A stretch of 64,000 nucleotides of DNA from an uncultured Marvinbryantia sp. (GTDB taxonomy: Bacteria; Bacillota; Clostridia; Lachnospirales; Lachnospiraceae), in NCBI GenBank assembly GCA_934408725.1, contig CAKRVB010000004.1, positions 1 to 64,000 of the forward strand, read 5' to 3'. A program made the position numbers and the translations under genes. Positions 45,171-52,822 of this stretch are shown piece after piece (position 1 is the first letter of the stretch; each line of letters begins with the position of its first letter). Below the pieces are notes generated by a model, which saw only the letters and a program-made list of their open reading frames with translations, was not told where the DNA came from and did no database searches.

Positions 45171-46712
45171 TCAAATCCTTTCTCGGAAGATAGGTCCGCA
45201 TTTCATGTCAAATCCTATCTCCGTTCTGCTGTAAACCATGACCCTGTCCACAAATCTTGAGAAAAGGTCTTCATCAAATTCTGTCATCATGGAAGCCCCC
45301 GAAGTGTAGCGAAGGATGTCTTCCAAGGCTTCCTTCTGCTTGCTGCCGCCGCTGATCTTTGCGATGATGGCATCCTTCTCAGCGGTAAGCCTTGCACTCG
45401 CATTCAGAAGCTCATCGTTCTGCTGCGCATAAACCGCAGGGTCAAGGTAGTCCTTCGTGAAAAGCTGTGTAATCTGCTGTCTTTTCTGAAGGTTCTTCTC
45501 AAGTCCCTCTTCCAAAGCTGTAAACTCATCCAGGTACTCTGCCTTTTCAGCGGTCTTCAGTGCGTTTGAGAAGGGAAGAAGTACCTTGTCCCTTGCGAAG
45601 ATCAGCTTGTTCATCATGGTCGTAAAGGCCGCCATGATGCTGTCTTCCCGGATGGACTTCATGGTGCAGGCATCTTTATCATCCAGGTGGGTGGTGCAGA
45701 CATAACCGAAGTAATCTCCGATCTTTCTGCGTTTCCACACCGCCCCACAGTCTCCGCAGATGACCTTGCCCGAAAATGCGTATCGGTTCTGGTACTTCCG
45801 GCTGTCAGCGTAGATGCCTTTTTCGGCGGCATTCCTTGCGATCATGTCGTTGGCGGCATCAAAGTCCTCATGGCTGATGATAGCTTCGTGGTGTCCCTGT
45901 GCGAAGAACTGGTCTCTTTCACCGTTGTTCCTGCGGCGGGTAAAAGTGTCATCGGAGTAGGTCTTCTGGAAGATAACATCCCCTGTGTACTTCTCATTCT
46001 TGATCATGCCGTTAATGGTATGCCCCGTCCATCTGCCGCCTCGCTTGGTTGAAATGCCCCTGGCGTTCAGTGCCTTGGCAATCTGCGTTGTACTGCTGCC
46101 GGAAAGCACCTCTGCAAAGATCCACTTCACGATCTCGCTCTGTTCCGGATTCACCACCATCTCGCCATCAATGTAATCGTAACCGTAGGGAGGATAGGCG
46201 ATCTTGTAGGTGCCATTACGGAAGCGTTTCTGAATGCTCCAGGTCTCGTTCTCGGAAATGGAACGGGATTCGCTTTCTGCCAGACTTGACAAAATGGAGA
46301 GCAGCAATTCGCCCTCCATCTTTCCGGTGTCGATATTCTCCTTCTCAAACAGGATGTAAATGCCCATGCTGCAGAGCTTGCGGACAGTCTCAATGCTCTC
46401 CACCGTGTTTCGGGAGAATCGGCTGATGGATTTGACGATGATATAGTCGATCAGCCCTCTCTCGCAGTCTGCAAGCATGGAAAGCAGACCGTCTCGCTTT
46501 GCCATCTTGGTTCCGCTGATGCCTTCATCATAGTACAGTCCTGCATATTCCCAGTCCCTGCGGGAATGAATCAGGACTTCGTAATGGTTCTTCTGGGCAT
46601 CCAGGCTGATAAGCTGTTCTTCGGAGTCTGTGGAAACTCTGGCGTATGCTGCCACACGCAGTTTTCGCGCCGCTCCGGTATCGGCTGCCTCGATCTTTGT
46701 TATCCGTTTCAT
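45171..46712 (-). CDS. Large serine recombinase
   Basis: A site-specific integrase of the serine family. [20 protein letters not shown] holds the catalytic serine, [16 protein letters not shown] follows, then the recombinase domain and a zinc-ribbon, VICGDCGAVWKR, and a coiled coil. 513 residues, uninterrupted. AAGGAG precedes the ATG. It and its two neighbours look richer in G+C than the sugar operon, suggesting separate origin. Its attachment site was not identified. Confidence 0.92.
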   Translation of the reverse strand: MKRITKIEAADTGAARKLRVAAYARVSTDSEEQLISLDAQKNHYEVLIHSRRDWEYAGLYYDEGISGTKMAKRDGLLSMLADCERGLIDYIIVKSISRFSRNTVESIETVRKLCSMGIYILFEKENIDTGKMEGELLLSILSSLAESESRSISENETWSIQKRFRNGTYKIAYPPYGYDYIDGEMVVNPEQSEIVKWIFAEVLSGSSTTQIAKALNARGISTKRGGRWTGHTINGMIKNEKYTGDVIFQKTYSDDTFTRRRNNGERDQFFAQGHHEAIISHEDFDAANDMIARNAAEKGIYADSRKYQNRYAFSGKVICGDCGAVWKRRKIGDYFGYVCTTHLDDKDACTMKSIREDSIMAAFTTMMNKLIFARDKVLLPFSNALKTAEKAEYLDEFTALEEGLEKNLQKRQQITQLFTKDYLDPAVYAQQNDELLNASARLTAEKDAIIAKISGGSKQKEALEDILRYTSGASMMTEFDEDLFSRFVDRVMVYSRTEIGFDMKCGPIFRERI

Positions 46713-46784
46713 AGTCTCGGTCTCCTTTCTTTCAGGGTAGTCTATATATCACTCTGAAGTGTCTAAATAGCAAGTTATATCTGT

Positions 46785-46999
46785 TCAGATACGGGAGAAT
46801 AGCGGGGAGAAAGTTCGCCGATTTTTCTCCATGATCTTGTCGAATTCATCCACAGAAATCAGCCTCTTTTCAAGCAGCTTCTTCGTGAGATTCTCTGCCA
46901 GGATATAGTTGTATTCGTTCTGCAGTTCGGCATCGGTTGGACGGGAAGCTTCCGCTCTGTCGCCGTCAGTACCTTTTATCGTAAGCGTCCAATAAGAGG
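46785..46999 (-). pseudogene. SHOCT-domain protein, 5' end lost
   Basis: The remaining frame reads TLTIKGTDGDRAEASRPTDA and then ILAENLTKKLLEKRLISVDE, the SHOCT helix pair, ending FSPLFSRI. Such proteins regularly accompany three-recombinase cassettes. Sequence upstream of about 46999 belongs to an IS66 fragment, so the N-terminus is missing. Confidence 0.65.
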
Positions 47000-47230
47000 G
47001 TGTATCGAAATTTCTGGCTGTTGCATGTAAACTATTGATTAGAGTTTTGGGAGTTGACTCTAAAAACTCTAAATCTAATCTAAGGAGCAGGCTTATGGAT
47101 CTTTCTTCTTTGACTCCAGACAAACAGGTGAAACTTCAATACTGGCTGGATGTAATACAGCAATGCAGGGCCTCCGGACTGACAAATCAGATCTGGTGTG
47201 AACAACACGATATCTCTTTGAAAAGTTATT
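47000..47230 (+). mobile_element. 5' fragment of an IS66-type element (tnpA start only)
   Basis: The ATG at 47095 with AAGGAGCAGG upstream begins MDLSSLTPDKQVKLQYWLDV and continues IWCEQHDISLKSYY, an IS66 TnpA N-terminus. The frame leaves the family after about 46 codons, at the junction with the SH3 gene. It is a different IS66 branch from the copy at 25.9 kb. Confidence 0.6.
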
Positions 47231-47636
47231 ATTCAGATAATATGTATTCCGAATAATGTAGATCAGAACCATCTCTAAAGAAATCTATACCTTCATCCCG
47301 CATTTCCCACCAGATACTATTTACTTCTGTCGAGTTTGTTAAATCCACCCAACCTGTCACCCCATTAACAGTCGTGTACCCCCAGTTTCCTATTGTATAT
47401 CTCACGTAACAATCTACCATATATAAAATTCTACAAAGAACTTCTGCATCCTGTGACGGTGCACTTCTTACTTTTATTTCAGATTCTTCATTGCCATCCA
47501 AAAAATACCATTCACCTTTTTCTTCCCAAATTCCCTCCCAGTTGTCATTATTTTCCCAATCATTCGCACTGACAATATTTGACATTCCAAATAAGCATAT
47601 CAGCATTACGCCCCAAGCACATAATTTCCATTTCAT
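47229..47636 (-). CDS. Exported SH3b-domain protein
   Basis: A secreted or cell-surface protein of 135 residues. Residues 1-24 are a signal peptide ending SNIVSAND. The middle, EIKVRSAPSQDAEVLCRILY and GNWGYTTVNGVTGWVDLTNS, is a bacterial SH3 domain that often binds the cell wall. The last residues are close to the IS66 fragment, and the C-terminus may have been altered by it. Confidence 0.7.
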   Translation of the reverse strand: MKWKLCAWGVMLICLFGMSNIVSANDWENNDNWEGIWEEKGEWYFLDGNEESEIKVRSAPSQDAEVLCRILYMVDCYVRYTIGNWGYTTVNGVTGWVDLTNSTEVNSIWWEMRDEGIDFFRDGSDLHYSEYILSE

Positions 47637-47691
47637 TTCTTTTTCCCGCTTTCCTCGTGTTGCTCTCTCTTTCTATTCTTTTAATTTAGCA

Positions 47692-47735
47692 TAAAAAAAC
47701 GCAATTTTGTTCTATGACATAAACTGCGTTTTTTT
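47692..47735. terminator. Terminator downstream of the LytTR/GHKL operon
   Basis: Arms AAAAAAACGCA and TGCGTTTTTTT form a strong hairpin with A- and T-runs on both sides. It separates the signalling operon from the SH3 gene. The flanking stretch 47637-47911 has no gene I can support. Confidence 0.7.
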
Positions 47736-47911
47736 ATACAATATTTGTATGGTGCCAAGGTCAAAAGCCTGAAATCACGATGTGCGAATATGGGGCAGGA
47801 TTGTGAGAGTACGAAGTAGGGAACAATCCAAATCCATAAGGCATCTTTTGACCTTGACTGCATACCGGAAGAAACTTTTTTCAGACAACTTCTGTTTTAC
47901 CATCAGGGACA

Positions 47912-49246
47912 CTAACAATGCCGGAAAACTCCGTCCCCAGAGAACACCGTCCCTACGCAAATCCGGTCTTTCTTATCTATCTCGGTATTCCCTTCTCGTT
48001 CTTTTGTTAATTCATCTAATTTTTTCTTCAAAGCCCGTGTTCCGTTCCCTGCCTGGCAGGTAAAAAGCACAACTGCCTGATTTGCGATGACATTTATTTG
48101 TACATCTATTTGTGGTTTCTTTGATCCGTCTTTTTTTGATCCATCTGTCTTTTTACTCTCAGTTATTGCATACTCAAATAATGTTACCAATACCTTTCCC
48201 ATGCATTGGATTCCATCCTGGTCTTTGGGGTAGTTCTGCACTTTACAGGTAACTGAGATGTTCTGCTGCCGCGCCCGTTCGATTTCGGTGTATAGTATCG
48301 CATCCAGGGTCCAGTCTTTGCAATAGATGCCGGCGTGAATGTTCTGATATGCTTTTTCCAGATCACTCAGGTATTCTGTAATCTGGGTCTGTTTTTCTGC
48401 CCGTTCACCTCTCCTCATAATCTCCTGCATCTGCCGGTCAATCAGTTTCTGGCTCTCTTCGATATGACTTCTCTGATATTGCATTGCCTGATATTGCGAC
48501 TGCATCATGGTCAGCTCCAACTGCAGGAACTGGCTCTCTGTTCGGATCTTTTCTTTTTGATTACTGAATATTTTAACTAATCCAAGCGTTGCTGCCGCTG
48601 CTACTATAAGGCACGGAAGCACCATTCCACGTCTGGTTCCATCTTCGGTTGCAATCGGGATGAGCTGTGAGGTCTGCATCACCAGAAAATATTCCAGATA
48701 AATGATCCAGATCAGTCTCGTATGGCGGATTTCGTAGTTTCGGAATAAAATTTGGATTTTTTTCATTATAGCATAAATCGGTATAAATAGAAGTATTTCA
48801 AAGATCCATGCCAGTAGATCCTCTGGTCTGAAAGTCAGATACCAGCCAAACATTCCTTCCGGTCGTTTTTCCAGCCAGTTCAAGACAATCATAGAAAATA
48901 CCATAACAGGCATAGCAGACAGTTCCGAAATTGCAATTGCAAATAAGACTCGTATCGGTTCTGCTTCAACCAGATAAATACAGAGAAGGCATGCACCTAT
49001 ACTTCCCAAGGCTCCCAGTACAATTTCTGCCAGATGTCCTGACACGGAAATCTGATCCCCAAGAGACTGAAAATAACACAGCAGTGTAGTTCTGACAAGC
49101 ATAAAACCAATCATATAGCCTTTATGCTTCATTTTTTCAAGCAGTAATTCCAGGATTCTGATAGCAAAAAGCTGAAGAGGCAGATTGAGCAGCACCATTC
49201 GGATCCAATGGTTATCTCTCAGAAACCATTCTATTACACTGCTCAT
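47912..49246 (-). CDS. Membrane sensor with degenerate histidine-kinase domain
   Basis: Residues 1-220 contain about six membrane spans, as in AgrC-type sensors. A coiled coil with LELTMMQSQYQAMQYQRSHI follows. The place of the phosphoacceptor is occupied by RRGERAEKQTQITEYLSDLE, with no histidine, and the N-box equivalent is VTLFEYAITESKK, lacking the key asparagine. No glycine-rich G-box is seen. It therefore looks like a pseudokinase. The last residues, VGTVFSGDGVFRHC, come from a repeat with CCGTCCC cores. It overlaps the next gene upstream by four bases. Confidence 0.72.
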   Translation of the reverse strand: MSSVIEWFLRDNHWIRMVLLNLPLQLFAIRILELLLEKMKHKGYMIGFMLVRTTLLCYFQSLGDQISVSGHLAEIVLGALGSIGACLLCIYLVEAEPIRVLFAIAISELSAMPVMVFSMIVLNWLEKRPEGMFGWYLTFRPEDLLAWIFEILLFIPIYAIMKKIQILFRNYEIRHTRLIWIIYLEYFLVMQTSQLIPIATEDGTRRGMVLPCLIVAAAATLGLVKIFSNQKEKIRTESQFLQLELTMMQSQYQAMQYQRSHIEESQKLIDRQMQEIMRRGERAEKQTQITEYLSDLEKAYQNIHAGIYCKDWTLDAILYTEIERARQQNISVTCKVQNYPKDQDGIQCMGKVLVTLFEYAITESKKTDGSKKDGSKKPQIDVQINVIANQAVVLFTCQAGNGTRALKKKLDELTKEREGNTEIDKKDRICVGTVFSGDGVFRHC

Positions 49247-49989
49247 TTGCTCTCATCCTCCTGTATTCTGCATTTCAACAAAATCGTCTCGCAAAAAACG
49301 GATGTTTCCTGATCAATACTTACTTTTTCTTCACCCTGATATTGTTTTACCAGATATTCTATAATGCCTCTTCCTATCCCGTGCTCTCCCTGTTTCTCCG
49401 TTTGAAAATTGATCTTCTTATCTGGACGGATTTTATTCTTTATCTGCAGCCAGACTTCTCCCTGCTCTTTTTGTTTCATATCAAGCCAGATGCCCCGCTG
49501 CTCTTCTGCCTCTATTTTCTCATTCTCTTCTATGGCATTGTCCAGAAGATTGACCAGAATTCCTACCATGTCCATATCTCTGACCAGCGAATATTCCTTT
49601 TCTTCTATATTAAGGTACAACGAAATTCCCTTCTCCTGACACAGCTTTCTTTTCATAGATAGAATGGCGTTCACTACTTCTCTTTCACTCTCACCTTTAT
49701 TTTCTACTTTTCGATATTCCAGCTTCAGTTCATCCGCATACTTCTGTAGTTCTGCTCCATCTTCCTCCGCCATCAATACCTCCAGTGTCTGAATATGTTT
49801 TGCCAGATCATGACGGAACTTTCTTGTCATATCAATCTGACTCTGTATGGTTTGATAAAAGCCCTGCAACGTAACCATATAAGACTGTATCAACCGATTT
49901 CTTTCTTCTTCTTTTTCCAGCTGCATTGTTTTTCGCGCTAATAGCAGAACAGAAAGAGCAATCCATAAATAAGCTGCTATAATATACAT
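49243..49989 (-). CDS. GHKL sensor histidine kinase, compact
   Basis: One N-terminal membrane span (residues 3-18), then a dimerisation helix with RKFRHDLAKHIQTLE (H60 as the likely phosphoacceptor) and a GHKL ATPase domain with NLLDNAIEENEK (N-box) and EHGIGRGIIEYLV (G-box). Length is 248 residues, short for a sensor. It lacks an obvious ligand domain, so the six-span protein encoded next may provide input. It starts four bases after the response regulator. Confidence 0.85.
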   Translation of the reverse strand: MYIIAAYLWIALSVLLLARKTMQLEKEEERNRLIQSYMVTLQGFYQTIQSQIDMTRKFRHDLAKHIQTLEVLMAEEDGAELQKYADELKLEYRKVENKGESEREVVNAILSMKRKLCQEKGISLYLNIEEKEYSLVRDMDMVGILVNLLDNAIEENEKIEAEEQRGIWLDMKQKEQGEVWLQIKNKIRPDKKINFQTEKQGEHGIGRGIIEYLVKQYQGEEKVSIDQETSVFCETILLKCRIQEDESK

Positions 49990-49993
49990 CTCA

Positions 49994-50710
49994 TTATGCT
50001 CCTTCCATCTGGCTCATCACCCATCGCGTAAAAGCAGCTTTTGTCTCTTTCTCATATGCTCTGCTGATAGTAAGCCTGTCACCGTTTTTCATGGAAAAGA
50101 TTCCCTTTTTGTATTCCTTCACATTCGGCAAATACACAATGTAGCTGTTATGGCATCTTAAAAAATCCGGCCTGGTCAAGTACGTTTCACAAGTATCCAG
50201 CCGGTCTTTGATCTCATAATCTCCCCAAGCTGTAACCAGTCTGGTCTTGCGCTCTGTCCGTTCCAGATAATAAATATCATCCGGCGAAAGACTGATCATC
50301 TGTTTATTCATACAAAGAAATGGAATCTGTTTTTTCTGTTTTTCCCTGTACCGCAGTACTTTACCAAAAATCTCACCGACTCTGTCCGGAAACTGCTCTT
50401 TTACCGCAAACCAGATATGTTCCGTTCGATACACATCCGTAGCATAACTGAGATGATTCGTCAAAAATATAATCAGACAGGCTGACCATTTTTTATGTAC
50501 TTCCTCTGCCAGTTCTATTCCATTCTCATCCCCAAGTTCTATGTCAAGAAATAACGCTTCCATCGGCTCGCCTTCATAATTTAGCAGGCTTTCTCTATCT
50601 GAGAAATATTGGATATCGATATCCAACGATACCTTTTTTCTGTATTCTCCTATGATATAACTGGCCTTTCTTTCCCATATTTTGTCATCATCACAGATTC
50701 CTATGATCAT
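49994..50710 (-). CDS. LytTR response regulator, AgrA-like
   Basis: Receiver domain 1-120, with ICDDDKIWERK and phosphorylation site LFLDIELGDENG, joined to a LytTR DNA-binding domain with DIYYLERTERKTRLVTAWGD and FLRCHNSYIVYLPNVKEYKK. Length 238 is normal. It is the first gene of the three-gene operon. No AgrB/AgrD-like peptide genes are near. Targets unknown. Confidence 0.88.
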   Translation of the reverse strand: MIIGICDDDKIWERKASYIIGEYRKKVSLDIDIQYFSDRESLLNYEGEPMEALFLDIELGDENGIELAEEVHKKWSACLIIFLTNHLSYATDVYRTEHIWFAVKEQFPDRVGEIFGKVLRYREKQKKQIPFLCMNKQMISLSPDDIYYLERTERKTRLVTAWGDYEIKDRLDTCETYLTRPDFLRCHNSYIVYLPNVKEYKKGIFSMKNGDRLTISRAYEKETKAAFTRWVMSQMEGA

Positions 50711-50832
50711 CTCTGTACCTTCTCAATCTGTATAAGTATATACCGTTTTCATTATTCTTTTAAATTATATTATGACGCCAGAAACGTGTCAAATATTTTA
50801 GCACTTTCTATGTTCAAATCGAAATTTGCGGT

Positions 50833-50861
50833 TTGACAAATCTACAAGCATCGCATATAAT
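50833..50861 (+). promoter_or_regulatory. Consensus promoter of the antitoxin RNA
   Basis: TTGACA and TATAAT separated by exactly 17 bases. It reads away from the LytTR operon towards the toxin gene and no protein follows, so it most likely drives an RNA. Confidence 0.8.
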
Positions 50862-50867
50862 ACATTT

Positions 50868-50972
50868 AACAAGGTAGCCGGAAGGTGAATGCTACTCACC
50901 CGACCTGGCAAAATTTAATTCAAACTATAAGAATAGCTATCCTTGACTTTTCCGGAGTGCAGGATGGCTATT
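50868..50972 (+). ncRNA. Candidate antitoxin RNA of a type I toxin-antitoxin locus
   Basis: An RNA of about 105 bases is predicted from the promoter at 50833-50861 to the shared terminator. It contains a small stem, GGTGA and TCACC, in its 5' part. It overlaps the last bases of the toxin mRNA on the opposite strand. Its 5' leader resembles the toxin leader. Existence and ends are inferred from promoter and terminator. Confidence 0.55.
50932..50972. terminator. Bidirectional terminator shared by toxin mRNA and antitoxin RNA
   Basis: Arms AATAGCTATCCT and AGGATGGCTATT pair with one G-T. The toxin stop codon lies within the stem, so the two transcripts are complementary here. Confidence 0.7.
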
Positions 50973-51051
50973 TCTTATGTGTATAAGTCAAAATTGCAAC
51001 AATCAGTATCGCAGTAGAAAGTATAATTTGCAATTCTTCATATGTACTCAT
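50968..51051 (-). CDS. Small hydrophobic toxin, putative holin-like / type I family
   Basis: A 27-residue peptide starting MSTYEELQIILSTAILIVAI and ending LTYTHKK. One membrane span with a charged C-terminus is the form of the Firmicutes type I toxins often annotated as putative holin-like toxin. AAAGGGTGA lies before the ATG. The 5' leader is about 65 bases long. Expected action is insertion into the membrane when the antitoxin RNA is lost. Too short for normal gene calling, but position, promoter, leader and terminator all agree. Confidence 0.75.
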   Translation of the reverse strand: MSTYEELQIILSTAILIVAILTYTHKK

Positions 51052-51118
51052 AATAATCACCCTTTCTGTAAGGCTCAGATCAGGTAAGAGCACATCCCCC
51101 GGCTCCCCGGTTAAATGT

Positions 51119-51150
51119 ATTATATTGTCAGTAATCAAATATATTTGATT
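51119..51150 (-). promoter_or_regulatory. Toxin promoter with an 18-base palindrome
   Basis: On the minus strand TATAAT occupies 51124-51119 without a good -35 element, in contrast to the strong antitoxin promoter. AATCAAATATATTTGATT at 51133-51150 is a perfect palindrome covering the -35 zone and may bind a regulator. The rest of 51151-51280 is A/T-rich and holds nothing I recognise. Confidence 0.5.
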
Positions 51151-51280
51151 AAATTGTAAATGGAAATAATAGTATTCGAATGGTTATATATATGAATTTC
51201 ATCGAAATGTAGTTCCACGATAACATAAATTTGATAATAACGCAAATAAAATTGTTCGACAAAGTCTATTTTCACAAAAT

Positions 51281-51326
51281 CTCCCACAGCAGATCAGTTT
51301 TCTCATCTCTGATTCTACTGTGGGAG
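51281..51326. terminator. Terminator after gltD
   Basis: Arms CTCCCACAG and CTGTGGGAG, extended by an imperfect inner stem, lie just after the gltD stop at 51337; minus-strand T-run follows. Confidence 0.75.
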
Positions 51327-51336
51327 TCTTCTTTTT

Positions 51337-52821
51337 CTACAGATTCGTATATCCCATCAGTGACTCGTCCACAGCTTTCGCTGCTTCCCGTCCTTCCCGG
51401 ATAGCCCATACCACCAGTGACTGTCCTCTGTGCATATCTCCTGCGGTAAAGACATTTGGTACGCTGGTCTGGTATTTGCCAGGTGCGGTGTCTACGTTGG
51501 TGCGTCCGTTGATGTTGACTTTGAATGCATCGGTGACGTATTTCTGGGAGCCCAGGAATCCTGCTGCGATAAGCACGATATCGACGTCGATGATCTCTTC
51601 GCTGCCTTCGATTGGCACCATCATCATACGACCGCTCTTCTCGTCTTTTTTGCTCTGGAGTTTAACCAGTTTCGCCTGTACCAGTTCCCCGTTTTTGTTC
51701 TTGATGAATTCCGAAACGGTGGTGGTGTAGATTCGTGGATCGTGACCGAACTTGGCAATGGCTTCTTCCTGACCATAGTCTGTCTTGCAGACTCTTGGCC
51801 ATTGCGGCCATGGGTTGTTGGCTGCACGTTCGTCCGGTGCCTTTGGCATCATTTCCAGCTGGATCACATTCTTTGCACCCAGACGGATGGAGGTTCCCAC
51901 ACAGTCATTTCCGGTGTCACCTCCACCAATGACCATGACCGTTTTCCCCTTGCAGTCAATGTATTTGTGATCCTCAAAGTTCGAATCTAACAGGCTCTTG
52001 GTGGTTGCCTTCAGGAAATCTACTGCAAAGTAGATGCCTTTCGCATCTCTGCCCGGTGCGTTGATATCTCTTGGATTGGAAGCACCGCAGCACAGAACCA
52101 CACGGTCATATTTCTGAAGTAATTCTTCTGCTGTGATATCCACACCGATGTTGGCATTGGTGACAAATTCGATGCCTTCTTCTTCCATCAGCTTCACACG
52201 GCGGTCAATCACCTGTTTCTCCAGCTTCATATTCGGGATACCGTAGCGGAGAAGTCCGCCGATGCGGTCATTTCGTTCAAATACAGTTACTTTATGTCCT
52301 CGCTTATTCAGCTGCATGGCTGTTGCCAGTCCGGAAGGTCCGCTTCCTACTACGGCTACAGTCTTGCCGGTGCGTACCTTAGGCGGATTAGCCTTTACCA
52401 GCCCTGTGGCAAAGGCATTTTCGATAATGGTTCTTTCATTTTCTTTGGTGGAGACCGGGTCTCCGTTCAGGTTGCAGGTACATGCCTTTTCACACAATGC
52501 CGGGCACACTCTGGAAGTGAATTCCGGGAAGCAGTGTGTCTTCATCAGTCTGGCATATGCCTGTTCGTAACATCCGTTGTACAGCAGATCGTTCCACTCC
52601 GGCACCAGATTGTTCAGAGGACAGCCGCTGGCCATCCCTCCGATCATCATACCTGCCTGACAGAATGGTACACCACATGCCATACATCTTGCCGCCTGCT
52701 GGCGCTGTTTTTCTTTAGAAAGAGGAGTATGGAACTCATTAAAATGCTTAATTCGTTCCAGAGGGGACTCTGCTTTCGCCGTTTCTCTTTCATATTCCAT
52801 GAATCCGGTTGGTTTTCCCAT
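51337..52821 (-). CDS. gltD: Glutamate synthase small subunit (NADPH)
   Basis: Transfers electrons from NADPH to the large subunit for glutamate synthesis. N-terminal 4Fe-4S cysteines appear in ARCMACGVPFCQAG and CPALCEKACTCNLNG. VAVVGSGPSGLATAMQ binds FAD and MVIGGGDTGNDCVG binds NADPH. The 494-residue length is normal. It begins one base after the gltB stop, so the pair is one operon. Confidence 0.95.
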   Translation of the reverse strand: MGKPTGFMEYERETAKAESPLERIKHFNEFHTPLSKEKQRQQAARCMACGVPFCQAGMMIGGMASGCPLNNLVPEWNDLLYNGCYEQAYARLMKTHCFPEFTSRVCPALCEKACTCNLNGDPVSTKENERTIIENAFATGLVKANPPKVRTGKTVAVVGSGPSGLATAMQLNKRGHKVTVFERNDRIGGLLRYGIPNMKLEKQVIDRRVKLMEEEGIEFVTNANIGVDITAEELLQKYDRVVLCCGASNPRDINAPGRDAKGIYFAVDFLKATTKSLLDSNFEDHKYIDCKGKTVMVIGGGDTGNDCVGTSIRLGAKNVIQLEMMPKAPDERAANNPWPQWPRVCKTDYGQEEAIAKFGHDPRIYTTTVSEFIKNKNGELVQAKLVKLQSKKDEKSGRMMMVPIEGSEEIIDVDIVLIAAGFLGSQKYVTDAFKVNINGRTNVDTAPGKYQTSVPNVFTAGDMHRGQSLVVWAIREGREAAKAVDESLMGYTNL

Positions 52822-52822
52822 C

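Noticed and set aside
47681..47863. Minus-strand 60-codon frame
   Set aside because: It runs through the terminator at 47692-47735, lacks a ribosome site and shows no recognisable protein pattern.
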